NCBI GenBank assembly: GCA_027489455.1
Contig: JAIXZR010000136.1
Span: 1-64,000, forward strand
Length of the DNA: 64,000 bases
Reading direction: 5' to 3'
From: Rubrivivax sp.
GTDB lineage: Bacteria; Pseudomonadota; Gammaproteobacteria; Burkholderiales; Burkholderiaceae_C
Made by a program: the position numbers and the translations under genes. Below are positions 8,756 to 17,331 of this stretch, piece after piece. The notes beneath the pieces are model-generated. The model saw only the letters and a list, made by a program, of their open reading frames with translations, did not search any database and was not told the origin of the DNA. The first letter of the stretch is position 1; every line of letters begins with the position of its first letter.

Positions 8756-10803
8756 GAGGCAATCGCTTCGTGGGTGGGTGGAAAGGGTGGCCGATGGCCG
8801 CGGTTGGACGGCGGCGGGGTGTCCTGCACCGCCTGCACGCCCTGCAGCGCTTCGCTGCCCGGCAAAGCCAGCAAACGGTCCCAGGTGCTCTGCAGCCCGC
8901 CCAGCACAGGCTCGATCAGGTCAGCATTCTTGCGCCACTTGCCCGGCATGGGCCGGGTCTGCGTGTACCTGGAAGGCGGCAGGGGCGAACCCACACGGCT
9001 GCGCAGGGCGTCGTCGAATGCCATGCCGGCGAAATCGCAGATGCGCTGAACGCTGTGCGCCGGGTCGGCCAGAAACGTGCTGTAGCTCAATGACATCCAC
9101 TGTGCTGCAGGCACGGCCTGCAGGTCGTCGAGAGCGATGCGGTTGGTCGTCTCCCACTGGAAGGCGGCGATCTCACCCAGCGACTTGCCGCGCAATGCAC
9201 GCCAGCCCGGGGGCAGGACGAGTGACCAGGGGCCGTCCCAGTCCGGCATCTTCGAATAGGTGACCCAGCCGCCGCTCTTCCAGGCTTCGATGATGCTGCT
9301 GAGGTTCTCGCGCGGGTCTCTCCACAGGAAAACGAAACGCGCGTCGGGGAACAGCCTGGCAAAGAACGGGATGCGCAATGCATTCTTGGGCGTCTTTTCG
9401 AGCAGGCGCAGTGCCTGCGCGTGCGCTGGCAGCGGCTGCTGCGCCGGGCCTTGCAGTCTCTCGATGAGGCGCCGCCGGACCTCGATGCCGATGTCGGGGG
9501 TGGCGTGATGGGCATCGACGCGGTTGTCGTCGATGCCCGGCGCGCCCGGCGAAAGGTGGTCGAAGCCTTCGACCAGCCAATGCGCTTCGCCGCCCACGGT
9601 CCAGAACTGTGGGGTGCAGGCCAGGGTCTCGAACAGCAAGGTGCTGCCCGACCGCGGCGCGGCCATGATGAACACGGGCTGCACAAGCTGGGGCGAAGGC
9701 GATACCGCGGGGGCCACCACGCGCGTGGTGCGGATGGAAGGCGCCGGGGCCGGCGATGGCGCCGGCGCAGGTGCGGACACCGGGGTTTGCACCGCAGCCG
9801 CAGCCGCAGCGGCGGGCACGTCGGGCACGGAGACACGCCCCGGCGCCGACGGCGCCAGCGCTGCCAGTTCGTCATTGAGGAGATAAGCCGCCACGCGCGA
9901 GCCCAGCACGCGCATGGCCGGTATGCGGTTGCTGCGCATGCAGAGCTTGTCGCCCCAGGGCCGCGTGACGTCGCGCAGCGCGCCGGCCAGGCGGCGGAAG
10001 TCGGCCAGGCCTTCGTTGCTGTCGCCATGCAGCAGCCACAGCTGCCGCCAATCTGCGCGGAAGCTGCGCAGCAGGCTCTGGAACTGCACCACGTCCGCCG
10101 GGCCACCGTCCCCCGCAGGGCTGGGCATGAGGTCGTCCGCCAGGTCTTGCAGCAGCTGATCCAGTTCAGCCGGGGGCATGACGCGATAGCTGTTGAACCG
10201 CTCCAGCGCCAGGGTCGAAACAGCACCCGGCCGGTAGGGCACGCTGCGCGGCGCCGGGCCGGTCTGTGCTTCTGCGGCCAGGTTCCAGAACGCGGCACTG
10301 CCAGACGTATCGGCCACCAGGTGGATGCGTTCATGGTCGGTGGCGTTCTCCACGCGGTGCAGCCGCCAGTTGTCGAACAGCCAGGCCTCGCCGGCGGCCA
10401 TGTGCACCACCTGATCGTCGCAATAGAAGCTCACGCCCGGCCGGGTGATCACGGGGATGTGCACCCGCACGCGCGAAAACCAGTGGTAGTTGGTGTCCAC
10501 GTGCTCGGGCACGCAGGCGCCGGGCGCCAGGCGCATCAGCCGCGAACGGCCCCAGACCACGCCGAAGCTCGTCAGCACTTGCTGGATGTACGGGCAGGCC
10601 GCCAGGTGCGGCGTCATCTGCATGTGGCCGCTGACCTCGTCGTTCTCGCCGCCGTCCACCGTGATGAGCCGGGCTGCCGTGTTGCCGGGAAACGAATTGG
10701 GATGGCTCGCCCAGGCCTCGGGCGGCAGGGCGCTGGCTTCATGGGCCAGGCGCTGTGCGTCGAAACGCAGGGGCAGGCGGATGAAAGGGACAGGCAGCTT
10801 CAA
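8752..10803 (-). CDS. Aspartyl/asparaginyl hydroxylase-like domain fused to a sulfotransferase
   Basis: A two-domain protein of 683 residues. The N-terminal part (about 1-170) resembles aspartyl/asparaginyl beta-hydroxylases (2OG and iron dependent): PEHVDTNYHW gives an H101-x-D103 pair, RVRVHIP gives H115, and WRLHRVENATDHERIH gives further histidines near 149-161. An Ala/Pro-rich linker (about 320-370) leads to a sulfotransferase domain with the PAPS-binding loop AAPRSGSTLL near 381-390 and the second site FLWRDPRENLSSIIEAWKSG. The start is taken as a TTG overlapping the previous stop (TTGA) with GGAG upstream; an ATG 20 codons earlier would overlap the previous gene by 64 bases. Fusion suggests hydroxylation and sulfation of one substrate. 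Confidence 0.85.
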   Translation of the reverse strand: MKLPVPFIRLPLRFDAQRLAHEASALPPEAWASHPNSFPGNTAARLITVDGGENDEVSGHMQMTPHLAACPYIQQVLTSFGVVWGRSRLMRLAPGACVPEHVDTNYHWFSRVRVHIPVITRPGVSFYCDDQVVHMAAGEAWLFDNWRLHRVENATDHERIHLVADTSGSAAFWNLAAEAQTGPAPRSVPYRPGAVSTLALERFNSYRVMPPAELDQLLQDLADDLMPSPAGDGGPADVVQFQSLLRSFRADWRQLWLLHGDSNEGLADFRRLAGALRDVTRPWGDKLCMRSNRIPAMRVLGSRVAAYLLNDELAALAPSAPGRVSVPDVPAAAAAAAVQTPVSAPAPAPSPAPAPSIRTTRVVAPAVSPSPQLVQPVFIMAAPRSGSTLLFETLACTPQFWTVGGEAHWLVEGFDHLSPGAPGIDDNRVDAHHATPDIGIEVRRRLIERLQGPAQQPLPAHAQALRLLEKTPKNALRIPFFARLFPDARFVFLWRDPRENLSSIIEAWKSGGWVTYSKMPDWDGPWSLVLPPGWRALRGKSLGEIAAFQWETTNRIALDDLQAVPAAQWMSLSYSTFLADPAHSVQRICDFAGMAFDDALRSRVGSPLPPSRYTQTRPMPGKWRKNADLIEPVLGGLQSTWDRLLALPGSEALQGVQAVQDTPPPSNRGHRPPFPPTHEAIAS

Positions 10804-12110
10804 GCAGGGTCTCCATGCACGGCGCTGGCGCCGAAGTCTCCCAGCGTTTCCTGCAGCGTACACACCGCCACGCGCTCGGCTTCGCTGAGATCCGGGTGCC
10901 AGACGTCGAAGATCATCACCACGCGGGTCTGGTCGCTGCCGTTCCTGGCTTCATGGGAATAGGTGTCGTCGAAAGCAACGACTTCGCCGAAGCGCCAGTG
11001 GTGCGGCTCGCCGGCCACGTGCAGCACGCAGTCGCGCGGCACGATCAGCGGCAGGTGGCAGACGACGCGGGTGTTGGTCACGCCATGGTGCGGCAGCAGG
11101 TGCGTACCGGGCCCCAGGGTGCTGAAAAGCACCTCGGGCCCGTGGCCGCGCACGCGGGCCAGCGGGAGTTGATCGATCGCCAGGATCGTCTGCGGGCAGC
11201 GGCTGGCGTTGACTTCGTTGCGTTGCCCGTGGCGGTAGAAGTAGTAGCCGTCCCAGCGGGCGGCAGCGCGGTCGCTGCGCAGGTAGCGCGCGGCCAGCTC
11301 GGGGCTGCTGAACACCTGCTCGCGTCCTGCATCCAGGCCCAGCACGGCCTGCAGCTCCGACAGGATGGCCGGGGCCTGTGCCTCGAGCTGTGCCACGCCG
11401 GGTATGCGCTGCTTGTCCAGATAGGGCGACTGCGGCAACCCGGGGAAAGCCATGCCGGTGGGCCTTTGCCGGCTGTCCTGCGGGGCGTAGGCGGCATCAC
11501 CCAGTTGCACGGCCACGAAGTTCGCCACGCGCTGCATGGCGGCACGGCCGAAGCGCTGAACCAGGGGTGCGTAGGCTTGCTCGCACAGTGCGCGCCGGTG
11601 CTGATCCACCAGCGCCATGGCGTGCTGCACGTCGGCCTGCAGCCCGGGCGGCGTGGACGCAGCGCTGAGCCAGCGGCCAGCTTGCTGCGCGGCACGGATG
11701 GCCCGGAAGTACTGCCGCGCAGCAGCGCCGGCATCGCCCGAGGCTTCCAGCAGGCGCGCATAGCCCAGGCGCGTGGCATACAGGCCAGGCTGGCGCTGCA
11801 GCACGTCGCTGTAGGTCTGAAGCGCGGCGGCGGTCTCACCCTGCGCCTGCTGCACCATGGCGAGGTGGTTCAGGCTCAGCACGTCTTCCGGCGCCGCGGC
11901 CAGGGCCGTGGCCAGGTGCGCGCGCGCCGATGCGGCGTCCCCGGCCCGCAGGGAAAGCACGGCCAGGGCGTTGCGCGCTTCCACGTGCGCAGGCTGCGCT
12001 TCGACGAGGGCCTGAAACAGCAACCGCGCTTCGTCCATGCGCCCGGATGCGAACAGGGCACGGGCCTGCCGCAGGGTCAGGTCTGCAACCGCCGGTTCAG
12101 CCGCGGCCAT
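10800..12110 (-). CDS. TPR-repeat aspartyl/asparaginyl beta-hydroxylase
   Basis: A 436-residue protein; the ATG at 12110 was chosen because GGAGGG lies 5 bases upstream, and the in-frame extension of 33 residues looks non-coding. TPR-like helices occupy about 10-145. The C-terminal region (about 240-430) is a well-formed Asp/Asn hydroxylase domain: LLPHHGVTNTRVVCHLPL (about 338-355) gives the His, Asn-x-Arg and His of the family, with D382 and H386 in FDDTYSHEARNGS closing the site. The family hydroxylates the beta carbon of Asp or Asn in proteins or peptides. The TPR part probably recruits the substrate. It is downstream of a 63-residue ORF and overlaps the next gene. Confidence 0.9.
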   Translation of the reverse strand: MAAAEPAVADLTLRQARALFASGRMDEARLLFQALVEAQPAHVEARNALAVLSLRAGDAASARAHLATALAAAPEDVLSLNHLAMVQQAQGETAAALQTYSDVLQRQPGLYATRLGYARLLEASGDAGAAARQYFRAIRAAQQAGRWLSAASTPPGLQADVQHAMALVDQHRRALCEQAYAPLVQRFGRAAMQRVANFVAVQLGDAAYAPQDSRQRPTGMAFPGLPQSPYLDKQRIPGVAQLEAQAPAILSELQAVLGLDAGREQVFSSPELAARYLRSDRAAARWDGYYFYRHGQRNEVNASRCPQTILAIDQLPLARVRGHGPEVLFSTLGPGTHLLPHHGVTNTRVVCHLPLIVPRDCVLHVAGEPHHWRFGEVVAFDDTYSHEARNGSDQTRVVMIFDVWHPDLSEAERVAVCTLQETLGDFGASAVHGDPA

Positions 12111-12288
12111 GGCGGCCCTCCAGCGCTGCCGGGCCGGTGCAAAGCGCGATTTGCCAGACCTGGCAATGCAGGCCCATCGTGCGCTCGGTGCCACCCAAGC
12201 CACCCGCACGCTGCCTGGGGTCGAGCCCGTCGGTGCCCTTGGGCTGGTTGACGCCGTCGATGCGGCCGTTGCGCGTCACACCATTCAT
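12097..12288 (-). CDS. Small translationally coupled ORF, 63 residues, unknown
   Basis: Starts at an ATG that overlaps the stop of the TPR-sulfotransferase gene (ATGA) and ends 14 bases inside the TPR-hydroxylase gene, so it fills the gap between them. By hand count 53 of 63 codons end in G or C, as in the true genes here. The first third is rich in Asn/Asp followed by Gly (NG, NG, DG, DG), the latter part has two cysteines and a tryptophan (HCQVWQIALC). There is no signal peptide or membrane helix. It could be a real peptide or a substrate of its neighbours, or only a leader that couples translation. No family recognised. Confidence 0.45.
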   Translation of the reverse strand: MNGVTRNGRIDGVNQPKGTDGLDPRQRAGGLGGTERTMGLHCQVWQIALCTGPAALEGRHGRG

Positions 12289-14126
12289 GCCGTGTAGCCC
12301 CAGCGCTGGAGCAGATGCGCCACGTCGGCCTGCAGCGGCAGCAGATGCTGCTGGTAGCGACGCCAGCGGTCCACGGCGCTGCGGCTGACGGGGCGCACCA
12401 CCTGGTGGTAGCTGGGGGTGGCGATGTAGCCCTTGCTGAGTGCATGGCGCGCGGGGTGCAGCATCGCGTCGTGCCAGTCCAGCCCGCAGAAGCCCGCAAT
12501 GCGCCGGGCCTGCGGTTCGAAATCCGTCACGAAGTCTTCGTAGCAGACCTCCAGCACCTTGGGCTGCAGCACTTGGACCTGCTCGTACCAGAAGTCGAAG
12601 ATGCGGGCATAACCCCGCGCCAGGGTGGGCAGGTCGCGACACAGGCGCGCGTAGTCGGGCGCACGGAAGTGCTGGAAGTAGTTGCTCGTGATGACGTCGA
12701 AGGGGTGCCGGATGGCCAGCAGGATGGGCGCGTTCGGCCACAGGCGCTGAATGACCGGCAGGCGCAGCATGTTCAAGGGGTTCTTGTCCAGCAGGCGCTG
12801 GCCTGGCTCGAGCCGTACCTTGGTGCCCACCTGCGCCCAGTAATGCTGCCGCGCCATTTCCAGCTGCTCGGGCGTGGCATCGCCCAGTCCGGCCGGATAG
12901 TCCAGCCCCAGTTGCTGCAGCCGCTCCTGCGCGTCCAGCAGGAAACGCTGCTCGTCCATGGTTTGCAGGCCCGGGTGCGCGTCGAGCATCTGCTCCAGCA
13001 GCGTGGTGCCAGAACGCGGGAACGCGACGATGAACACCGGGCTCTCCTGCAGCGTCGGCGGCACGGGCTCGTGCCAGCGCGCCACGTCGGGAGGGCGGGC
13101 ACCCCGGGCGGTAACGCCCAGGGCGTCCACGGGGTTCGCAGGGCCTGCGGCGGCCGTCGGGGCCGTCACGTCGAAGCCCAGCATCTGCGAGACATGGGCG
13201 GCGGTTGCGGCTTCGAAGGCGTCGTCGTAGAGCCCCGCTGCGTCCAGCGCCTTGGCCAGCGGGAAAAGCGCCTCCTGGCGCGATTCCGGCGACAGCCCAC
13301 GGGCCAGCATCTCGCGGTACAGCGCGATGGCCTGCGCATGCTGTTCGTTGCGGGCGGCAATCTGGGCCTGCAGCCCCAACCAGCGCAACTGCACTTCAGG
13401 CGCCAAATCGCGCAGGGGCAGCCGCTGCAGCCTGGCCACGCGGGCCGTGGCCTCGTCGATGCGATTGGTGCGCTCGAGCATGGTGATCACGCCCATCTCG
13501 ACTTCGGGCGGGTTGTCTTCCGCCGGGGTCAGGCGCTCGAGGATGCCCAGCGCCGCAGCCTGGTCGCCCACCGTCAGCAAAAGCATGCCCATGGCCGCCA
13601 GCCTCTCGGCCGTCCAGCCTTCCCAGTGCTGCCAGCCCGCCAGCGCGTCGCGCAAGGCCGCGGGCTCGCCGCTTTGCATCAGCAGCTGGGCATAGAAACA
13701 CCCGATCTCGGAATCAACCGGCCAGTAGGTGATGGCCTGCGCCAGCTGGTCGCGCGCCTGCTTGAACCGGCCTTGCTGCAAGGCAAGAAGCGCCGTGTTG
13801 TAGAGCAGGTCAGGCGTCCAGCCACCCAGCGCTGCAGCGCGCTCGTAGCCCTGCAGCGCGGCATCCAGGCGCCCGGCCGCGCGCTCGGCCGTGGCCAGGT
13901 TCATCCAGTGCACCGGCTCGCCTGGCTGCAGCTGTGTCAAAGCACGGAAGGCGTCCGCCGCCAAGGCGTAGCGCCCGAGCGCGCTCATCACCACGCCCCA
14001 GGCCAGCACGGCTTCGGGCTCGCGCGGGTCGGCGCGGTAAGCCTGGCTGGCCAGCTGTTCTGCACTGCCGAAGTCGCCCTGCTGGGCTGCGATCAGCGCA
14101 TGGCTGGCGAAAGTTCTTGCGTCCAT
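12285..14126 (-). CDS. TPR-repeat sulfotransferase
   Basis: A 613-residue protein with TPR-like repeats over about 1-310 and a sulfotransferase domain from about 362 to the end. The PAPS 5'-phosphosulfate loop is FPRSGTTLLEQML (369-381) and the second PAPS contact is AIRHPFDVITSNYFQHF (near 480). The TPR-sulfotransferase architecture is common in Proteobacteria and its substrates are mostly unknown; tyrosylprotein sulfation is one established activity in the wider family. The start codon follows a transcription terminator by one base and has no visible ribosome-binding site. It is followed by two ATGA/near-overlap junctions, so it heads the modification operon. Confidence 0.9.
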   Translation of the reverse strand: MDARTFASHALIAAQQGDFGSAEQLASQAYRADPREPEAVLAWGVVMSALGRYALAADAFRALTQLQPGEPVHWMNLATAERAAGRLDAALQGYERAAALGGWTPDLLYNTALLALQQGRFKQARDQLAQAITYWPVDSEIGCFYAQLLMQSGEPAALRDALAGWQHWEGWTAERLAAMGMLLLTVGDQAAALGILERLTPAEDNPPEVEMGVITMLERTNRIDEATARVARLQRLPLRDLAPEVQLRWLGLQAQIAARNEQHAQAIALYREMLARGLSPESRQEALFPLAKALDAAGLYDDAFEAATAAHVSQMLGFDVTAPTAAAGPANPVDALGVTARGARPPDVARWHEPVPPTLQESPVFIVAFPRSGTTLLEQMLDAHPGLQTMDEQRFLLDAQERLQQLGLDYPAGLGDATPEQLEMARQHYWAQVGTKVRLEPGQRLLDKNPLNMLRLPVIQRLWPNAPILLAIRHPFDVITSNYFQHFRAPDYARLCRDLPTLARGYARIFDFWYEQVQVLQPKVLEVCYEDFVTDFEPQARRIAGFCGLDWHDAMLHPARHALSKGYIATPSYHQVVRPVSRSAVDRWRRYQQHLLPLQADVAHLLQRWGYTA

Positions 14127-14127
14127 G

Positions 14128-14160
14128 AAAAAAGGGCCGGCAAAACTTGCACGGCCCTTG
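14128..14160 (-). terminator. Intrinsic terminator after the first TonB receptor gene, abutting the next start codon
   Basis: On the minus strand an 8-base stem (AAGGGCCG paired with CGGCCCTT) with a further inner pairing (GCAA with TTGC) is followed by six T. It begins 22 bases after the receptor's stop and ends one base before the ATG of the TPR-sulfotransferase. Transcription into that gene must read through it or start immediately around it. Confidence 0.85.
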
Positions 14161-14182
14161 GATCCTAGCGGACCAGGAAAGG

Positions 14183-17008
14183 TCAGAAGCTCTGTTCGAC
14201 GCGGAAGAACCAGCGACGGCCGATGGTGTCGTAGGTCTGCACGTCGACGTTGCCGTTGGTCTGGAACTGATAGGCCAGCGGCGGCTGCTTGTCAGCAACG
14301 TTGTTGACGCCCAGGATCATCTTCGTGTTGCCGAACATCTTCATGTTGTAGGACACGGCCAGATCGTGGTACGTCACCGCGGCCTGCTGGACGAGGATGA
14401 TGCCGCCCGAGGTATCGCCGAAGTTGGAGTCAGCGCTGTTGCTGATGGTCGACTTCGCGATGTGCCGCGCCGACCACTGCACGCCAAAGTCGCCCATGGA
14501 CCAACCCACCTGGCTGGTGGCGCGCAGCTTGGCGAAGTTGCCGTAGCTGGGGTCCAGGCTACCGGCGGCTTCCGTGACCTTGCCGCCACCCAGGTCGTAC
14601 TTGAAGCTGTTCGTGCGAGCCAGGTCCAGACCCACCTGGAAGCGCCCGAAGCTGGTCGGCGGCAGGATGTACTTCACCGAGACGTCCACGCCATCGGTTT
14701 CGATGAACCCGGCATTCAGGTTCGCCAGCCCGATGTTGATGATCTGCCCGGTGCCGGGATCGCGCCGGATACGGTTGCAGAAGGCGTCGCTCGGCGCAGT
14801 CAGGCAGGTCTGCGCGATGACCGTGGGGTCACCCGCAGTGATGGCCTGGTTCAGGCGATACCGCCAGTAGTCGGCCGTGACCGAAAAGCCGCGCAGCAGG
14901 CTGGAGTCGTAGACGAAGCCCAGCGTCGAGACCGTGCCTTCCTCGGGGCTCAGGCTGGGGTTGCCACCCAGGAAGCCCAGGATCTGCGAGTTGGCTTGGC
15001 GGTAGCCGCTGTTGGGCGGGATGAACTGGCAGGCACGCGAATAGCCGGGTTCGCTGCCCGTGGCCGCGCGGCAGGGGTCGATGAAGGTCGGGAAGCTGCC
15101 TTGTTGCGTGGCGAAGCGGTCGCTGATCGTGGGCGCGCGGAAAACTTCAGACCATGTGCCGCGGAACAGCAGGTCGGTGATGGGGCGGTACTCGAGCTTG
15201 AGCGAGCTGTTGGTCGTGTCGCCGAAGCTGTCGAAGTTCGAGAAGCGTGTGCCCAGGGTCAGGTTCAGGGCCTTCACGCCGGGCATGTTGCTCAGCAGAG
15301 GGATGAACAGTTCGCCGAACACTTCCTTGACCTCTTCCGACCCCGACGTAGGCCCGCTGCAGGTCTCGGCGGCCAGCAGGCAGGAAGAGAAGCTGGGCGG
15401 CGTGTACAGCGTCAGGGCGTCGATGCGCGAGTTCAGCCAACCCCGGCGCCAGCTGGCGCCCACGGCAGCCTGGGCCGTGCCACCGGACCACTTGAACGCG
15501 TCGCCCGTCAGGATGCCTTCGACGGTGCGCTGGTTGGTGGTGAAGAAGTTGGTGTAGCCCACCGAGAAAGGCCGCAGGCCTGCCAGCGATGCCTGGCCGA
15601 TCGGCGAGTCGGGCGTGACGTTGAAGACGTTGAAGGCATCGCGGTTCAGTGCGCCCTGCAGCAGGCCCTGGTTGATGTAGCCATCGACGCTGGAGTTCTG
15701 CTTGGTGCCCTGGTAGGTGTAAGACGCGTCCCAGGTCCAGCTGGTGCCCGGGATACTGCCGCGCAGGCCGGTGGTCACCTGCGTCAGCGAGGTTTCCGTC
15801 ACCGACAAGCGGGTGCCCAAGTCAACGGGCCGGAACTGAAGGTTGGTGCCCACCGCTCCGCCGGCACTGGTGGCACCGAAGGAGATGCCGAACGGGTTGT
15901 TCGTGCTGGTGGCAAAGCCGTCGTTGTTGGCCACCAGCGGCAACGGCGCGATCTGGAAGCCCGACTTGGTGTTGTTGTGCAGCGCGGTGGCGTACATCTC
16001 CACGGCGTCATGGATGTTGTAGGCCGCATCCAGGAACACGCTGCCACGCTCCTGCGGCGTCAAGGCCAGGTTCAGCGGCTGGTAGTCGTAGGCGTCGGTG
16101 GCGCTGTTGTAGCAGCGGAAGTCCGCCAGCGACGTGCCAGCGGCACCCGTGCGGCGCGTGAGTACCTGGCTGCCACCCGTGCCGCAGCCGAACTGCGCGC
16201 GCGCGGTCACGCCGTTGGGCAGCACGGTGGTGCTCGGCAGGGTGATGCGGCCCTGCGGGGTTGAGCTGGAGCCCAGCTTCAGGATGTTGACGGCACCGTC
16301 ATAGGTGTACCAGTACAGCGCGCTCTTGGAGAACTCCCGGTCACCGGACTTGACCTCGCTTTGCTTGTTGTAGTTCAGCCCCACCGCAATGCGGCCGCGA
16401 TCGGTGGACAGGCCAAAGCTCAGCTCGACAGCCTGGGTCTTGGCGTCGCCACGGCTGGAACGGCCGGTCTGATAGCCAATGTTGACGCCGTTGACGTCCT
16501 TGCGCGTGATGATGTTGACCACGCCGCCAATGGCGTCGGAACCGTAGGTCGCACCCGCGCCTTGCTTGAGGATGTCGACGCGATCAATCAGGTTCAGCGG
16601 GATCGAGTTGACGTCGAAGCTGGCACCCAGACGGCGCCCATCCAGCAGCGTGAGGGTGCGCTCGGAACCCAGGCCACGCAGAGAGATGGTGGACGCGCCG
16701 TCGCCGCCACCGTTGTTGACCTGCGGGTTGGTGGCAGCACCGGCGATGGAAGGCAGCGCCTGCAGGAGTTCGCCAATGCTGGCGACACCCGAGGTCTGGA
16801 TCTGGTCGCGGCTGACAGTCTGCACTGGCGAGGCGGTCTCCGCCTCGATGCGACGAACGCGCGAGCCGGTGATCTCCACACGCTGACCAGTGCTCGTCGC
16901 AGCCTGCGCGGCCGCGGGGGCTGGCGTCTGAGCGTGCACCGGCAACATCATTGCGCCGCCCAAAGCGGCCAATACCGCTGAGCAAACCTTGGTCCTTGTG
17001 AAAGCCAT
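14183..17008 (-). CDS. TonB-dependent receptor 1
   Basis: Outer-membrane active transporter of 941 residues; the start was chosen for AGGAG 8 bases upstream and because it opens a signal peptide (about 1-26, cleaved after VHA). The plug domain follows (about 45-170), with IGELLQALPSIAG, SLRGLGSERTLTLLDGRR and GSDAIGGVVNIITRK, typical of the family. The barrel runs to the C-terminal aromatic strand ending RVEQSF. No N-terminal signalling extension is present. The ligand is unknown; the plug is of the type often annotated for peptides or complex organics in Xanthomonadales and Sphingomonadales. Same orientation as the modification genes that follow. Confidence 0.95.
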   Translation of the reverse strand: MAFTRTKVCSAVLAALGGAMMLPVHAQTPAPAAAQAATSTGQRVEITGSRVRRIEAETASPVQTVSRDQIQTSGVASIGELLQALPSIAGAATNPQVNNGGGDGASTISLRGLGSERTLTLLDGRRLGASFDVNSIPLNLIDRVDILKQGAGATYGSDAIGGVVNIITRKDVNGVNIGYQTGRSSRGDAKTQAVELSFGLSTDRGRIAVGLNYNKQSEVKSGDREFSKSALYWYTYDGAVNILKLGSSSTPQGRITLPSTTVLPNGVTARAQFGCGTGGSQVLTRRTGAAGTSLADFRCYNSATDAYDYQPLNLALTPQERGSVFLDAAYNIHDAVEMYATALHNNTKSGFQIAPLPLVANNDGFATSTNNPFGISFGATSAGGAVGTNLQFRPVDLGTRLSVTETSLTQVTTGLRGSIPGTSWTWDASYTYQGTKQNSSVDGYINQGLLQGALNRDAFNVFNVTPDSPIGQASLAGLRPFSVGYTNFFTTNQRTVEGILTGDAFKWSGGTAQAAVGASWRRGWLNSRIDALTLYTPPSFSSCLLAAETCSGPTSGSEEVKEVFGELFIPLLSNMPGVKALNLTLGTRFSNFDSFGDTTNSSLKLEYRPITDLLFRGTWSEVFRAPTISDRFATQQGSFPTFIDPCRAATGSEPGYSRACQFIPPNSGYRQANSQILGFLGGNPSLSPEEGTVSTLGFVYDSSLLRGFSVTADYWRYRLNQAITAGDPTVIAQTCLTAPSDAFCNRIRRDPGTGQIINIGLANLNAGFIETDGVDVSVKYILPPTSFGRFQVGLDLARTNSFKYDLGGGKVTEAAGSLDPSYGNFAKLRATSQVGWSMGDFGVQWSARHIAKSTISNSADSNFGDTSGGIILVQQAAVTYHDLAVSYNMKMFGNTKMILGVNNVADKQPPLAYQFQTNGNVDVQTYDTIGRRWFFRVEQSF

Positions 17009-17331
17009 CTCGAAAACTCCTGGAAAGATAGGGATCAGAGCCAAACGCGCAGGTGCCAAGGCCGCTGCACACGCCATCTGCATTCTCAGTGGCGCACCGT
17101 GCTCTGGCTCAAGGTTTACCCGGTTTGGCCGGCGTTACCCATGTTTTCTGTAGGACAAGTTGCGCCAGTGCGACAGGTTTCGCGACATGTCCTCTGGCAG
17201 TCGAGCTTGCACTGGCGACCGCCGAGCTCTGGCCTGCCTGCCGTCGATGCCCAGGCTGGTGCCTAACCCGGGGGAGCTCCTGCCCGCGTTGGCCCGATGC
17301 CTGCCCTGGAGCCATCACCGGCCCATGCTTG
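17009..17331. other. Gene-free region upstream of TonB receptor 1
   Basis: About 320 bases between the TPR-oxygenase stop and the receptor start. It has AGGAG before the receptor start and a somewhat less GC-rich patch near 17110-17165, a likely promoter area for the receptor. I see no convincing -35/-10 pair, hairpin regulator or small gene. Confidence 0.4.
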
